Shown: piece after piece, positions 8,561-17,342 of the stretch
Numbering within the stretch: position 1 is the first letter of the stretch
Layout: every line of letters begins with the position of its first letter
Source of the DNA: Bacillota bacterium
Lineage (GTDB): Bacteria > Bacillota > Clostridia > Acetivibrionales > DTU013
DNA: 42,361 nucleotides
Assembly (NCBI GenBank): GCA_029778665.1
Contig: JAKOPX010000245.1
Span: 1 to 42,361, forward strand
Reading direction: 5' to 3'
Translations under genes and position numbers: made by a program
Notes under the pieces: generated by a model
Databases searched by the model: none
Told to the model about the DNA's origin: nothing
The model's input: the letters and a program-made list of their open reading frames with translations, nothing else

Positions 8561-9988
8561 TCACTGTTCTTTCGCTTCATCGGCCTGGGCTGCCCTGGGC
8601 TCGGCGTAGTTCCTGAGTATGTTCGTCAGATCGATCCCTGTGAGCCCTTTGACCGTCTCAGGCAGCTGAGCCATGATTTCCGTTATATCCTTCGTTATCT
8701 TCGAAGCTCCTGAATCTCCTATCATGACTATCTTTTCGGTCTTTGCGAGCGGCTGGGCTATTGCTGCGGCTATCTCGGGCAGCTTCTCGATGACCATCTG
8801 CGCTATGGCAGCATCGTTGAACTGCTTGTAAGCCTCTGCCTTCCTGGCGAGCGCTTCCGCTTCCGCTTCACCCTTTGCCTTTATGACTTCCGCCTCAGCA
8901 AGACCTGCGGCCTTGATGGCCTCAGCCCTGGCAGCGCCCTCGGCCTTGATGGCGAAAGCCTGTGCCTCGGCTTCCATTGATTTTTTGACCTTTTCAGCTT
9001 CCGCGTTCAGTTCGGTTTTGTACTTCTCCGCTTCAGCAGGCTTTTTGATGGTTGCATCCAGTTCCTGCGCCTTCCTCAGTACTTCCTGCTCCTGCAGTTC
9101 GATCTCTTTCTGCTTCTTTACGATCTCGACCTGCATGGCTTCCTTTTCGACTTCCTGCTGGAGCATGTACTTCTTCTTGTCGTAAGCGAGATCAGCCTCG
9201 GCCTTCTTTTCATTGATCGCGGCCTGGTATTCGGCCATTTTCATCTCTTTGTCCCTGTTGGCCTCGGCTACCTTGGTCTCCGCCAGGAACCTTGCTGTCT
9301 GGCCTGCCTGCATGGCTTCCGCGCTCTTTATGTCAGCGTCCCTCTTTGCCTCGGCCTGGCCGATGACCGCGTCCCTCTGGACCCTTGCGATCTGCGCTTT
9401 GCCAAGGCTCTCAAGATAACCGTTCTTGTCGGAGATCTCCCTGATGGTGAACGAGATTATCTTCAGCCCCATGTTTGCCAGATCGCTTGCTGCCAGTTCC
9501 TGTACCTTCTGTGCGAACGCGTCCCTGTTTGCCATGATCTCTTCGACGGTGAGGTTGCCTATGATTGAACGCAGATGGCCTTCCAGGGTCTGTGTCGCTA
9601 TCCGCCTGATCTCTTCATCTTTCAGGCTCAGGAACTGCTCTGCCGCCGTCGCGATGGCTTCCTGGGTGGAATCGATCTTGACCTGGGCCACTCCGTCCAC
9701 GTTGACCTGTACTCCCTGTGACGTATAGGCACTGGAGTTCAGGTCCAGGGGCATGATCCTCAGGGATATGGTTTTGGCTTTCTCGAGGATAGGCCATACG
9801 AATGTGGCTCCGCCCTTTACTATCCTGAAGCCGACGACCTGGCCGTTCGGGAGCTTCTTTTTGCGGCCTGACACGATCAGAGCTTCATCCGGACCGACCT
9901 TGACATATCTTCCCACGAACACCGAGATCAGCAGGAAGATGACAACGACAAGGCCTATCGCAATCAGTACGGGTATCAGGTATTCCAT
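8561..9988 (-). CDS. floT: Flotillin-like membrane scaffold protein FloT
   Basis: A 475-aa flotillin of the B. subtilis FloT (YuaG) type, which organises functional membrane microdomains. One N-terminal membrane segment (about residues 5-27) is followed by the SPFH/band 7 domain. The motif GVQVNVDGVAQVKI and the start LISVFVGRYVKVGPDEALIVSGR are typical. From about residue 205 to 400 runs a long Ala/Glu/Lys coiled coil with the repeated EA-rich pattern of flotillins (RAEAIKAAGLAEAEVIKAKG). The length suits FloT (about 500) better than FloA (about 330). The start ATG has AAGGAGG 8 bases upstream. It lies 102 bases downstream of nfeD, the usual partner. Confidence 0.95.
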   Translation of the reverse strand: MEYLIPVLIAIGLVVVIFLLISVFVGRYVKVGPDEALIVSGRKKKLPNGQVVGFRIVKGGATFVWPILEKAKTISLRIMPLDLNSSAYTSQGVQVNVDGVAQVKIDSTQEAIATAAEQFLSLKDEEIRRIATQTLEGHLRSIIGNLTVEEIMANRDAFAQKVQELAASDLANMGLKIISFTIREISDKNGYLESLGKAQIARVQRDAVIGQAEAKRDADIKSAEAMQAGQTARFLAETKVAEANRDKEMKMAEYQAAINEKKAEADLAYDKKKYMLQQEVEKEAMQVEIVKKQKEIELQEQEVLRKAQELDATIKKPAEAEKYKTELNAEAEKVKKSMEAEAQAFAIKAEGAARAEAIKAAGLAEAEVIKAKGEAEAEALARKAEAYKQFNDAAIAQMVIEKLPEIAAAIAQPLAKTEKIVMIGDSGASKITKDITEIMAQLPETVKGLTGIDLTNILRNYAEPRAAQADEAKEQ

Positions 9989-10090
9989 CTCATATCCTCC
10001 TTTGCATCTGGTTATATTTCACGCATCGCTGCATGATTTTCATTTGCCATCCTGCATACGGCATATAGTCCGTACATGCAGCAGGAACGC

Positions 10091-10894
10091 TCAATTGCCC
10101 TGCTGCCTGTCCTTCGCTTCCTTCAATTCTCCCCTCCGCTTCAGTACGCCTTCCTCCACTTCTATGTCATCAATAGTCAGCTTCTGCTGTACGACCGCCG
10201 TGTTGCCCGCGATCTCCCTTATGATGACAGGCGTTCCCCTGTGTATTTCGCATTCCTCCAGCGACCTGGCGGAGAGAGTGTACCTGATGCCGTTGATCGT
10301 ATATGCTATCTCGCCCAGCCCTTTTGCGGGGACAGGGGTTATGACTTCTGCTTCGATTCCGATCAGGTCATTGAGCGAAAATATCGAATTGGACTGGGAA
10401 CCATACATGAATTTGACGATCCCGAAAAATATCGCTGCACCCATGGCGCCGGCAAAAGCCAAAGCCACGAAAGTGCTGGCAAGGCCGCTCAGCCCGAAGC
10501 CTTTCATCGATATGATGCCGACCGCTCCGAACGTGGTTATGGCACTCGCCATCACCACCGGGCTGAAAGGCGAAGGTGAACCTGCAGTATCTGAAGCACC
10601 TGTCTTCTGGACGGCTGATGCTTGTCCGGCTCCTGCTCCGTGGGTGAAATCCATCTCTTGCCCCGTACTTATTTCCACGCCGGCATCAGGACCTATATCC
10701 AGCCCGTCCGCATCGATACCGGATCCGATATCCACGCCGGCGGGATCCATGTCTCCGATATCAATGCCGCCTATATCCGCGTCATGGCCGATATCGACAC
10801 CGTCACCGCCGGCGTCTCCATGTCCGCCGAGCAGGAACGACAGGGCAGCGTAGAAAGCCCCGAATGCAAAGCATCCGATGAATACATAAAGCAG
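10091..10894 (-). CDS. nfeD: NfeD-family membrane protein (probable non-AUG start)
   Basis: An NfeD2-type protein, the usual partner of flotillin (B. subtilis YuaF with FloT). The frame contains an N-terminal membrane segment (LLYVFIGCFAFGAFYAALSFLL). Next is an Asp/Gly-rich stretch with repeated DIG units, then two membrane helices (about residues 115-160). Last comes a C-terminal OB-fold domain (LIGIEAEVITPV to GNTAVVQQKLTI). The first ATG in frame (10750) would remove the first helix. Upstream, GGGGGTGAT is followed 7 bases after the G-run by an in-frame CTG at 10894, or by ATT at 10897. One of these is the likely start, giving about 267 aa. The frame closes with TGA at 10910-10912. Confidence 0.85.
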   Translation of the reverse strand: MLYVFIGCFAFGAFYAALSFLLGGHGDAGGDGVDIGHDADIGGIDIGDMDPAGVDIGSGIDADGLDIGPDAGVEISTGQEMDFTHGAGAGQASAVQKTGASDTAGSPSPFSPVVMASAITTFGAVGIISMKGFGLSGLASTFVALAFAGAMGAAIFFGIVKFMYGSQSNSIFSLNDLIGIEAEVITPVPAKGLGEIAYTINGIRYTLSARSLEECEIHRGTPVIIREIAGNTAVVQQKLTIDDIEVEEGVLKRRGELKEAKDRQQGN

Positions 10895-10925
10895 AATATC
10901 ACCCCCGTTTCATGTGCTCCAGACT

Positions 10926-10934
10926 ATTTTACCA
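10926..10934 (-). promoter_or_regulatory. Extended -10 promoter candidate for nfeD-floT
   Basis: TGG directly before TAAAAT on the minus strand, about 30 bases upstream of the presumed nfeD start. No clear -35 is present, which extended -10 promoters tolerate. Confidence 0.4.
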
Positions 10935-10996
10935 TATTTAGCGGGATATTACATTGCAGGCATCCACACATGTTACGGGGCAAAAAAAGAAAAAGT

Positions 10997-12595
10997 TTAC
11001 CTGCCGGGGTGCAGTATCCTTCCATTATCCGGATCGATATATACGAGCCAGTATCCGAAAGCTCCGTACCTGGGCCGCGTGCCCTGCACCTGCACCCACC
11101 TGTTCATTTCTCCGAAAGGTTTAATGTCTTCCATATGTCTGCCGGGAACTCCGCATACTACGTATCTCTTGCCGTTTTTATGGCTGAAGATCCCTATTAT
11201 GAGGTGCTTGTACCTGTAGTGTGCCAGCATCACGGCGGGGTTGAACATCAGCGGGGACCGTATATTGTTCTGGTATAATATGTTGTTCAGGTTTACAGGG
11301 TTCGTCACTCTCCACCATTTATAGTCGCTCCTGCCGCTGCGGAACGGGTCGCATACCTCGAAATTCATATCAAGATCGCATATCAGCCCGTCGATGTTTC
11401 CCGGCGGGCGTGTTCCCGCCATCGTCCCGTTCCGGTTTATCCGGCATGAACCGCAGGGGTCGGGATCTGTCCGGTTATTGACCAGGGCATCGCATATATT
11501 GCCGTTGAGATAGACGCATTCTGTATTGAGTTTGCTTTTTGCGTCCACAGCAGTGCCTGTGCATTGCCCCGTTCCTGGTTCCGTTTCCGGCGCCGGCCCC
11601 TGTTCAGCCATGCTTTCATGTACCCGGATATAACCATGTCCATAACCTTGTTCAGACTCCGGCTGGTTTCCCTGCTCCTGCTGATCCTGTCCCTCCTCAT
11701 ATTCCGGTTCCATTTCCTGTTCCGGTTCAGCCTCATTCTCCCATTCCTGCTCCTTTGCCGGCTCCATGTCCCGTTCAGGTACATTTTCCTGTTCCGGTCC
11801 TGTTTCCTGCCCTGGCCGGTACCGGGCCTGAGGTACGGCGGCAAGGTTTTCCCGGTCCGGTCCGGCATTAGGCCCGGGTCCTGCAGCATCGTCCGGCACG
11901 ATATCCTCAAGTGACTGCCGATCAGTTGATTCCGCCGGCCGAGATAACGGGACCGTTTCCGTCCGGCCGCCTGGTTGCGCTTGTCTGCCTTCTGAATATG
12001 GCACTGACTCCGCCTGTCCGTCTGCTGCAAACGGCGTCGGTTCCGCGCGGCTGTATGTTGTATGCAGCATCGGATCTGCCTGTCCGGCGGCATGCAGATC
12101 CGGCTGCTGTCCACGCGGATCCTGCCGCCCGGCGTCTGCGGTCCGTTCACGCAAAAGTGCTTTCCGCAGACCGCTTCTCCACCCGGCCGTTTTCTTCCTG
12201 TACGCTGCCAGCGGGCATATTATGTTGTTCAGGGAACCGTCCCCGAATTCCACCACAACTGCGGCGACGTCGTATTGATCGGCAGGATGGACTGTACCGC
12301 CCACGCGCTGTGGATCAAACCCGCATTTGAGTTCAGCCCGGCCGGCCGTATGCGTTACCTCCCCTATCCTGGCATAATCCGTGCCGTCACCTGTCTGCTT
12401 CACCAGGTACAGCACATACCTGAACCTTCCTTTCCCGTTCCTCAGGTTATGTATGACGGTCTCGAGTCTTCCCTTTCCGTCCCGGACTTCGATCATGACA
12501 TGCCCGGAAGGTTTCCCGCCTTCTTCAAAGCCACTGTCCTCGTTCACGAATATCATGAAATTTCTCCGGAATCTGTTTGCAGAAGCAGTTCCCAT
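10997..12595 (-). CDS. Uncharacterised clostridial protein with acidic repeat middle region
   Basis: A 532-aa protein of unknown function. There are three parts. The N-terminal domain (about 1-140) is beta-rich and starts FMIFVNEDSGFEEGGKPSGH. The middle (about 145-350) is low-complexity, first Gln/Arg/Ala/Pro-rich and then strongly acidic with Glu-Pro-Gln runs. The C-terminal domain (about 350-532) has a Cys-containing region (CVYLNGNICDAL, DPCGSCRIN, ICDLDMNFEVCDPF). It ends in a dense aromatic block (WWRVTNPVNLNNILYQ to FGYWLVYIDP) that I recall as conserved in other clostridia without known function. No membrane segment or signal peptide is visible. The start ATG has GGGGAGGGG 5-6 bases upstream; an ATG 11 codons earlier lacks a ribosome site. 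Confidence 0.75.
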   Translation of the reverse strand: MGTASANRFRRNFMIFVNEDSGFEEGGKPSGHVMIEVRDGKGRLETVIHNLRNGKGRFRYVLYLVKQTGDGTDYARIGEVTHTAGRAELKCGFDPQRVGGTVHPADQYDVAAVVVEFGDGSLNNIICPLAAYRKKTAGWRSGLRKALLRERTADAGRQDPRGQQPDLHAAGQADPMLHTTYSRAEPTPFAADGQAESVPYSEGRQAQPGGRTETVPLSRPAESTDRQSLEDIVPDDAAGPGPNAGPDRENLAAVPQARYRPGQETGPEQENVPERDMEPAKEQEWENEAEPEQEMEPEYEEGQDQQEQGNQPESEQGYGHGYIRVHESMAEQGPAPETEPGTGQCTGTAVDAKSKLNTECVYLNGNICDALVNNRTDPDPCGSCRINRNGTMAGTRPPGNIDGLICDLDMNFEVCDPFRSGRSDYKWWRVTNPVNLNNILYQNNIRSPLMFNPAVMLAHYRYKHLIIGIFSHKNGKRYVVCGVPGRHMEDIKPFGEMNRWVQVQGTRPRYGAFGYWLVYIDPDNGRILHPGR

Positions 12596-12678
12596 ACGAC
12601 CCCTCCCCGTGATCCGGCCGCTGATCATTCATAATGGCAGACTATCGCTTCATAAGCTATATATATGTGCCATCCTCC

Positions 12679-12713
12679 AAAAAAATCACACGGGCCGGCC
12701 CACACAGCCCGTG
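12679..12713 (-). terminator. Terminator-like hairpin in the leader of the 532-aa gene
   Basis: CACGGGC / GCCCGTG stem with an 11-base loop, followed on the minus strand by a run of seven T. It lies about 85 bases upstream of the 532-aa gene, and no minus-strand gene precedes it. It could be an attenuator or the end of a small RNA. On the plus strand only four T follow. Confidence 0.55.
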
Positions 12714-12929
12714 CCTTTTGCTGCCCGGCCGTTATCCGGCCGGTACCGCTTTTAAAAATGCAGGATTAGTCTTATCGAATTGCAAATTCCCAATAAAGAT
12801 GATATGGCCCGGCGCCGCTTCAATACCGGATACCGCAGCGTATTATCCGTTTTGTTTCAGGCAGTTTTTGCAGCCTGTCCCGGTTGCCGGCCCAGTATCT
12901 TTTCCGTCCTGTTTTTGAATGTTTTTATA

Positions 12930-12958
12930 TTGAAAGTTTCATTATTATGTGCTAATAT
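12930..12958 (+). promoter_or_regulatory. pckG promoter
   Basis: TTGAAA, exactly 17 bases, then TAATAT. Transcription would begin near 12965, leaving a leader of about 130 bases before the pckG ATG, which has AAAGGAGAG as ribosome site. Confidence 0.75.
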
Positions 12959-13093
12959 GGTGGAGATGGTTGGTGAAAAAATTAACCAAGTCCGCATGTG
13001 TTTTTACCTGCGTTTATGCCTGTAATAACCCTGTTAGCAACAAATCCGTCAGGGAAATAATAAATATCACGTCACGACGAAAGGAGAGTTACC

Positions 13094-14887
13094 ATGACGA
13101 AGAACAAGAAGCTGCTCGATTGGGTAAAAGAAATGGCTGATATGTGTCAGCCTGACAAAATTTACTGGTGCGACGGTTCCGAGGAAGAGAACAATCGCCT
13201 GCTGCAGGAAATGGTCGATACAGGAATGGCGATCCCGCTTAATCCGGAGAAAAGACCCGGTTGCTATCTTTTCCGCAGCCATCCGTCCGATGTTGCGCGT
13301 GTAGAGGATAGAACGTTCATTTCATCGAAGACCCAGGACGACGCAGGTCCGACCAACAACTGGATCGACCCCACCGAGCTCAAGGGGACTATGAAAGAGC
13401 TCTACACCGGATGCATGAAGGGCAGGACCATGTATGTCATCCCGTTCTCGATGGGTCCCATCGGTTCTCCGATCTCGAAGATAGGTGTCGAGCTTACGGA
13501 CAGCCCGTACGTCGTAGTAAACATGAGGATAATGACAAGGATGGGCAAGGAAGTCCTCGAAGCGCTCGGCGATGACGGAGAATTCGTGCCCTGCCTGCAT
13601 TCAGTCGGCGCTCCGCTTGAAGAAGGGCAGAAAGATTCATCCTGGCCCTGCGCTCCCATGGAGAAGAAGTATATCAGCCACTTCCCCGAGGAAAGGACTA
13701 TCTGGTCCTATGGTTCAGGCTACGGCGGCAACGCCCTCCTTGGGAAGAAATGCTTCGCGCTCCGTATTGCATCGGTCCTCGCGCGTGATGAAGGCTGGTT
13801 GGCTGAACATATGCTCATCCTGAAGATCACCGACCCCAAGGGAAGGAAGTTCTATGTGACCGGCGCATTCCCGAGCGCATGCGGAAAGACCAACCTGGCG
13901 ATGCTGATCCCGACGATCCCCGGCTGGAAAGTCGAGACCATCGGCGACGATATCGCCTGGATGAGATTCGGGGAAGACGGCAGACTCTATGCTATAAACC
14001 CTGAAGCCGGATTCTTCGGAGTCGCTCCCGGTACATCCATGGAGTCGAACCCGAACGCGATGCTCAGCTGTGCAAAGAACACCATATTCACGAATGTTGC
14101 GCTGACCGATGACGGCGACGTATGGTGGGAAGGAATCGGAACAGAGCCCCCCGCTCACCTGGTCGACTGGAGAGGTAATGACTGGACGCCCGCTTCCGGC
14201 GAAAAGGCCGCGCATCCCAATGCGAGGTTCACAGCGCCTGCAAGCCAGTGTCCCGTAATCGCTCCTGAATGGGAGGATCCCAATGGTGTGCCGATTTCGG
14301 CGATACTCGTCGGAGGACGCCGTCCGAGCACTGTTCCGCTGGTTCATGAGAGCTTTGACTGGAACCACGGCGTGTTCATGGGCTCAATAATGGGTTCGGA
14401 AATAACTGCTGCAACCATATCCAAGGATATCGGAAAGGTACGCCGCGACCCGTTCGCGATGCTGCCCTTCATAGGCTACCATGTATGTGATTACCTGCAG
14501 CACTGGCTCGACATGGGCAAGAAGACGACGCCCGACAAACTCCCGAAGATCTTCTACGTCAACTGGTTCCGCAAGGACGAGGACGGCAACTTCCTGTGGC
14601 CCGGATTCGGCGAGAACAGCCGTGTCCTCAAGTGGATAGTCGAGAGGGTTTCCGGCGAAGGAAAGGCAGTCAAGACACCTATCGGTTATATGCCTACGCC
14701 CGACGCGATCGACACCACTGGCCTCGACATTTCCGAAGAGACCATGAAGGAATTGCTGAAGGTCAACAGGGACGAGTGGCTCAGGGAAGTCGAATCGATC
14801 AGGGAGCATTACGCATCATACGGTCCGAAGATGCCGAAGGAACTCTATGATCAGCTCGATGCCCTTGAAAAGAGGCTGAAAGGCTGA
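13094..14887 (+). CDS. pckG: Phosphoenolpyruvate carboxykinase (GTP)
   Basis: A 597-aa GTP-dependent PEP carboxykinase that interconverts oxaloacetate plus GTP with phosphoenolpyruvate, GDP and CO2. The kinase-1a loop [11 protein letters not shown] (257-267) carries the hyper-reactive Cys typical of the GTP enzyme, unlike the ATP form. The family N-terminus around the substrate region ([13 protein letters not shown], 110-122) and the [11 protein letters not shown] metal/kinase-2 segment (about 282-292) are present. The length is the usual one. It stands alone on the plus strand with its own promoter, ribosome site and strong terminator. It converges on rsmA. In a fermentative clostridium it may run in the oxaloacetate-forming or gluconeogenic direction; sequence cannot decide. 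Confidence 0.97.
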   Translation: MTKNKKLLDWVKEMADMCQPDKIYWCDGSEEENNRLLQEMVDTGMAIPLNPEKRPGCYLFRSHPSDVARVEDRTFISSKTQDDAGPTNNWIDPTELKGTMKELYTGCMKGRTMYVIPFSMGPIGSPISKIGVELTDSPYVVVNMRIMTRMGKEVLEALGDDGEFVPCLHSVGAPLEEGQKDSSWPCAPMEKKYISHFPEERTIWSYGSGYGGNALLGKKCFALRIASVLARDEGWLAEHMLILKITDPKGRKFYVTGAFPSACGKTNLAMLIPTIPGWKVETIGDDIAWMRFGEDGRLYAINPEAGFFGVAPGTSMESNPNAMLSCAKNTIFTNVALTDDGDVWWEGIGTEPPAHLVDWRGNDWTPASGEKAAHPNARFTAPASQCPVIAPEWEDPNGVPISAILVGGRRPSTVPLVHESFDWNHGVFMGSIMGSEITAATISKDIGKVRRDPFAMLPFIGYHVCDYLQHWLDMGKKTTPDKLPKIFYVNWFRKDEDGNFLWPGFGENSRVLKWIVERVSGEGKAVKTPIGYMPTPDAIDTTGLDISEETMKELLKVNRDEWLREVESIREHYASYGPKMPKELYDQLDALEKRLKG

Positions 14888-14903
14888 AAAAAGCTGAACG
14901 ATA

Positions 14904-14935
14904 AAACCCGGCTTGATGACAAGCCGGGTTTTTAA
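14904..14935 (+). terminator. pckG terminator
   Basis: A 12-bp perfect stem (AAACCCGGCTTG / CAAGCCGGGTTT) with a 4-base loop and a T-run, 17 bases past the pckG stop. Confidence 0.92.
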
Positions 14936-14956
14936 TATTCTGGGCCTGGTATCCGG

Positions 14957-15025
14957 TGCCTGGCATATCAATCAGCCAGTTATTGCACAACGAATATATA
15001 TCAGAAACTGGCTGATGTCCAGGCA
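14957..15025. repeat. Long imperfect inverted repeat between pckG and rsmA
   Basis: TGCCTGG pairs with CCAGGCA on the outside. ATCAGCCAGTT (14971-14981) pairs perfectly with AACTGGCTGAT (15006-15016) on the inside, around a 24-base loop. It sits immediately after the rsmA stop, so it may stabilise or end the rsmA transcript, although there is no T-run. Confidence 0.6.
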
Positions 15026-15028
15026 AGA

Positions 15029-15901
15029 TCATTGCTTCAGAAGATCATGCAGTTCATTGGCCAGCTGCGCAAACTGCTGGATCGACAGCGTCTCTCCCCG
15101 CTGCATTTCGTCTATGCCGACCCTCTCCAGCAGCATCCTGATCTGTTCCTTGTCCGCGCCGATATATCCTGCGTTGTTCAGCGCATTCAGAAGGGTCTTC
15201 CGTCTCTGCCCGAACGCCGCCTTTACCACTTTGAAGAAAAGATCCCTGTCCTTTAGTTCGACCGGCGGAGTTTTGTACAGGTCCAGCCTGACGACCGTAG
15301 AATCGACGCCCGGCTGTGGTATGAAGCAGTCCGGCGGCACATCCATTATGACCGTCGGCCTGGAATAGTATCCTACTGACACCGAGAGGGCTCCGTAGTC
15401 CTTGCCTCCCGGCTTTGCCATCATCCTGGCTGCCACTTCCTTCTGAACCATTATGACCATGCATTCTGCGTCCAGGCCGTTTTCCAGCAGCTTCATTATG
15501 ACTGGCGTAGTTATGTAATACGGCAGGTTTGCAACGACCTTCAGTGAACGAGGCGTGCCGTCGGGAGAAGTCATGAACGGTGCAAGTTCTTTTTTCAGGT
15601 CCAGCCTGAGTATATCGGCATTTATTATGTGGACATTGCGGTATCCGATAAGCAGGTCGTGCAGCACCTGCGCCAGGCGTTTGTCGATTTCCACGGCCAC
15701 CACGCATCCGGCATCTTCTGCCAGGTATGACGTCAGGTTCCCGATACCCGGGCCGATCTCAAGCACAGTATCATTCGGCGTCAGTTCGGCAGCCTCTGTG
15801 ATCCTCTGCAGCACCCAGCCGTCCGTCAGGAAATTCTGACCCAGCGATTTGGATGGACGTATGTTGAGTTTCCTGAGTATTCTTCTGACATCTGCTTCCA
15901 T
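15029..15901 (-). CDS. rsmA: 16S rRNA dimethyladenosine transferase RsmA (KsgA)
   Basis: A 290-aa enzyme that dimethylates two adjacent adenines in helix 45 of 16S rRNA using S-adenosylmethionine. SLGQNFL (19-25) is the family N-terminus. EIGPGIGNLT (48-57) is the SAM-binding motif I, and NLPYY (125-129) is motif IV. FGQRRKTLLNAL lies in the C-terminal helical domain. The start ATG has AAGGAG 6 bases upstream. It follows yabE, as ksgA does in B. subtilis. The rnmV gene that normally stands between them is missing, since only 71 bases separate the two. Confidence 0.97.
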   Translation of the reverse strand: MEADVRRILRKLNIRPSKSLGQNFLTDGWVLQRITEAAELTPNDTVLEIGPGIGNLTSYLAEDAGCVVAVEIDKRLAQVLHDLLIGYRNVHIINADILRLDLKKELAPFMTSPDGTPRSLKVVANLPYYITTPVIMKLLENGLDAECMVIMVQKEVAARMMAKPGGKDYGALSVSVGYYSRPTVIMDVPPDCFIPQPGVDSTVVRLDLYKTPPVELKDRDLFFKVVKAAFGQRRKTLLNALNNAGYIGADKEQIRMLLERVGIDEMQRGETLSIQQFAQLANELHDLLKQ

Positions 15902-15972
15902 ATCTTTCTCCTTCCGGCCGGACGGTTCCAGGGCCGTGCCTGTCTATATCTGACACCCGTCCGTCACTGCTG

Positions 15973-17040
15973 CTATTGGTCATTCAGTATATATACCCTG
16001 ACTTTTTTGACGCCGAAACGGTCCACGTACTCCTGCGAGTCATAATAGAGGTCGATCTTGTTGCCCTTTATCGCGCCCCCCACGTCTCCGGCAATGCAAA
16101 ATCCGTAATCCGGCGTGTTCGGATCCAGTATCTCCACATACAGCTTGGTATGCAGCGGTATCACCTTGGGATCCACGGCCACTACGCCCTTCCTGGCTTT
16201 CATCCCCGTGGCTGTTATCCCGAACAGCGGATGGCCCGGAGCCTTCCCGGTATCCTTGAGCGAGGCGGTGTAGGCTGTCGCTTTCATCTCCAGGACCTTG
16301 CTGTACCGGACAACTTCGCCCCTGGAATTGGTGAAGTTAGGAACCGTACCATACTCAATTATCATGTTCACAGGATGCTGAAGTACTGTCTCGCTGACCA
16401 GTTCCCTGGCAACCTCTGTTCCGTCTTCGAAGTCCACCCTGTACAGCTTTTGGAGCACGCCTTCCCTGCCTTCCTGGTATACCCGCTCGGTACCCGCATC
16501 CATTCTTTTGTTCGCCTTTCTCTGGATGGTGAAAGGAATTTCTTCCGTCTCGCTTATATAGCTCTCCTTTACCCTTATGATCCTCAGTTCCATCCCGCTG
16601 GTGATCCTGTCTTCCATCGACGCTCCCACCAGCCGGTCTGATTTTCCAGGCTTTACCGGGCTGTCCGTGAACATCTCCTCCACGGTGTCCCTGTATGTCA
16701 TGACCTCGGTCCTCGTGTTGTCAGCCGTTATATAGACTGGCACAGCCCTTTTTATGTAAAGTTCATTGGTTTCTGTTGTCTGCAGCCTGGTATCGGCTGA
16801 AGCACTGACATAATCATGCTCCGACACTTCAATGCCGAGTTCCTCCATTACTTCTCCAAAGGTATTTTTCATTGTCCTGCAGGTAATAACGCTGCCGTCG
16901 TCGTTTATTACTACGTCCTTTTCAAGCCAGGAGAAAACGCAGTAGCCTGCGCCGGACGATACTGCTGCGGCGACCATAAGCAGCAGCATGTGCCTCTTCA
17001 ATGAAAAAAACCTTTTCAAATTCCTTGTAAATGCCAACAA
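15973..17040 (-). CDS. yabE: YabE-like cell wall protein with DUF348, G5 and 3D domains
   Basis: A 355-aa exported or membrane-anchored protein of the YabE/Rpf-like group, which acts on peptidoglycan. One membrane segment (about 18-36) is followed by one or two DUF348 repeats (about 42-145). A G5 domain comes next (about 155-232, VLQKLYRVDFEDG). The C-terminal 3D domain has its three aspartates at D290 (VAVDPKVIP), D319 (AGDVGG) and D330 (IDLYYDS). Such domains act as lytic transglycosylase-like folds. The start is a TTG at 17040 with AGGAGG 9 bases upstream; a second TTG is the next codon. It is in the conserved tatD-yabE-rsmA order. Confidence 0.93.
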   Translation of the reverse strand: MLAFTRNLKRFFSLKRHMLLLMVAAAVSSGAGYCVFSWLEKDVVINDDGSVITCRTMKNTFGEVMEELGIEVSEHDYVSASADTRLQTTETNELYIKRAVPVYITADNTRTEVMTYRDTVEEMFTDSPVKPGKSDRLVGASMEDRITSGMELRIIRVKESYISETEEIPFTIQRKANKRMDAGTERVYQEGREGVLQKLYRVDFEDGTEVARELVSETVLQHPVNMIIEYGTVPNFTNSRGEVVRYSKVLEMKATAYTASLKDTGKAPGHPLFGITATGMKARKGVVAVDPKVIPLHTKLYVEILDPNTPDYGFCIAGDVGGAIKGNKIDLYYDSQEYVDRFGVKKVRVYILNDQ

Positions 17041-17084
17041 CCAAAAAAACCTCCTGTTAAAATTTTGCTGAAGGACTGCAAGCT

Positions 17085-17113
17085 ATTTTATTCTAATCTG
17101 CTTTGTTTGTCAA
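17085..17113 (-). promoter_or_regulatory. yabE promoter
   Basis: A perfect TTGACA, 17 bases, then TAAAAT on the minus strand, about 45 bases upstream of the yabE start. This is one of the best sigma-A type promoters in the window. Confidence 0.8.
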
Positions 17114-17247
17114 ATTTATTGCCATAATGTTCCTGTAATCAGGATTATATACATACTTTTGGCTGTTTATACCAAAGAAGGTTCATTGCCGGAGATGTAA
17201 CGGAGATGTGGCAGAGAAATGCCGGGAAGGTGTTGCTGGAGATAAGA

Positions 17248-17270
17248 GGCCTGCATTGACGCCGCAGGCC
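17248..17270 (-). terminator. Weak terminator candidate after the coat-like gene
   Basis: GGCCTGC / GCAGGCC stem with a 9-base loop, followed on the minus strand by a pyrimidine tract (TCTTATCT) rather than a clean T-run. Confidence 0.4.
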
Positions 17271-17342
17271 CCCTGGAATGAGGAAACAACGTATCGTCCG
17301 GCGCCGCAGGGTGCAGGCCGGTCCGGATTAGGCGGCAGATGA

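Larger units (their letters stand above)
12596..13093. other. Intergenic region between the 532-aa gene and pckG
   Basis: About 500 bases without a credible gene. It holds the pckG promoter and leader (from 12930) and, on the minus strand, a series of hairpins ending in a terminator-like structure (12679-12713). The hairpins at 12725-12743 (CCGGCCG / CGGCCGG) and near 12830-12850 (CGGATA / TATCCG) are perfect short stems. No known riboswitch class could be matched. Confidence 0.6.
17041..17342. other. Intergenic region upstream of yabE
   Basis: About 300 bases with no credible gene. The half near yabE holds its promoter (17085-17113). Near 17250 a hairpin may end transcription of the upstream coat-like gene. 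The remainder shows nothing recognisable. Confidence 0.6.

Noticed and set aside
9753-10853. 366-codon plus-strand frame opposite floT and nfeD
   Set aside because: Ser/Ile/Pro-rich shadow of two well-supported genes on the other strand.
12840-12930. Possible S-box or other riboswitch on the minus strand (a CCGGCAACC-like word)
   Set aside because: Only the short word matches; the other conserved SAM riboswitch elements are missing and no methionine gene follows.
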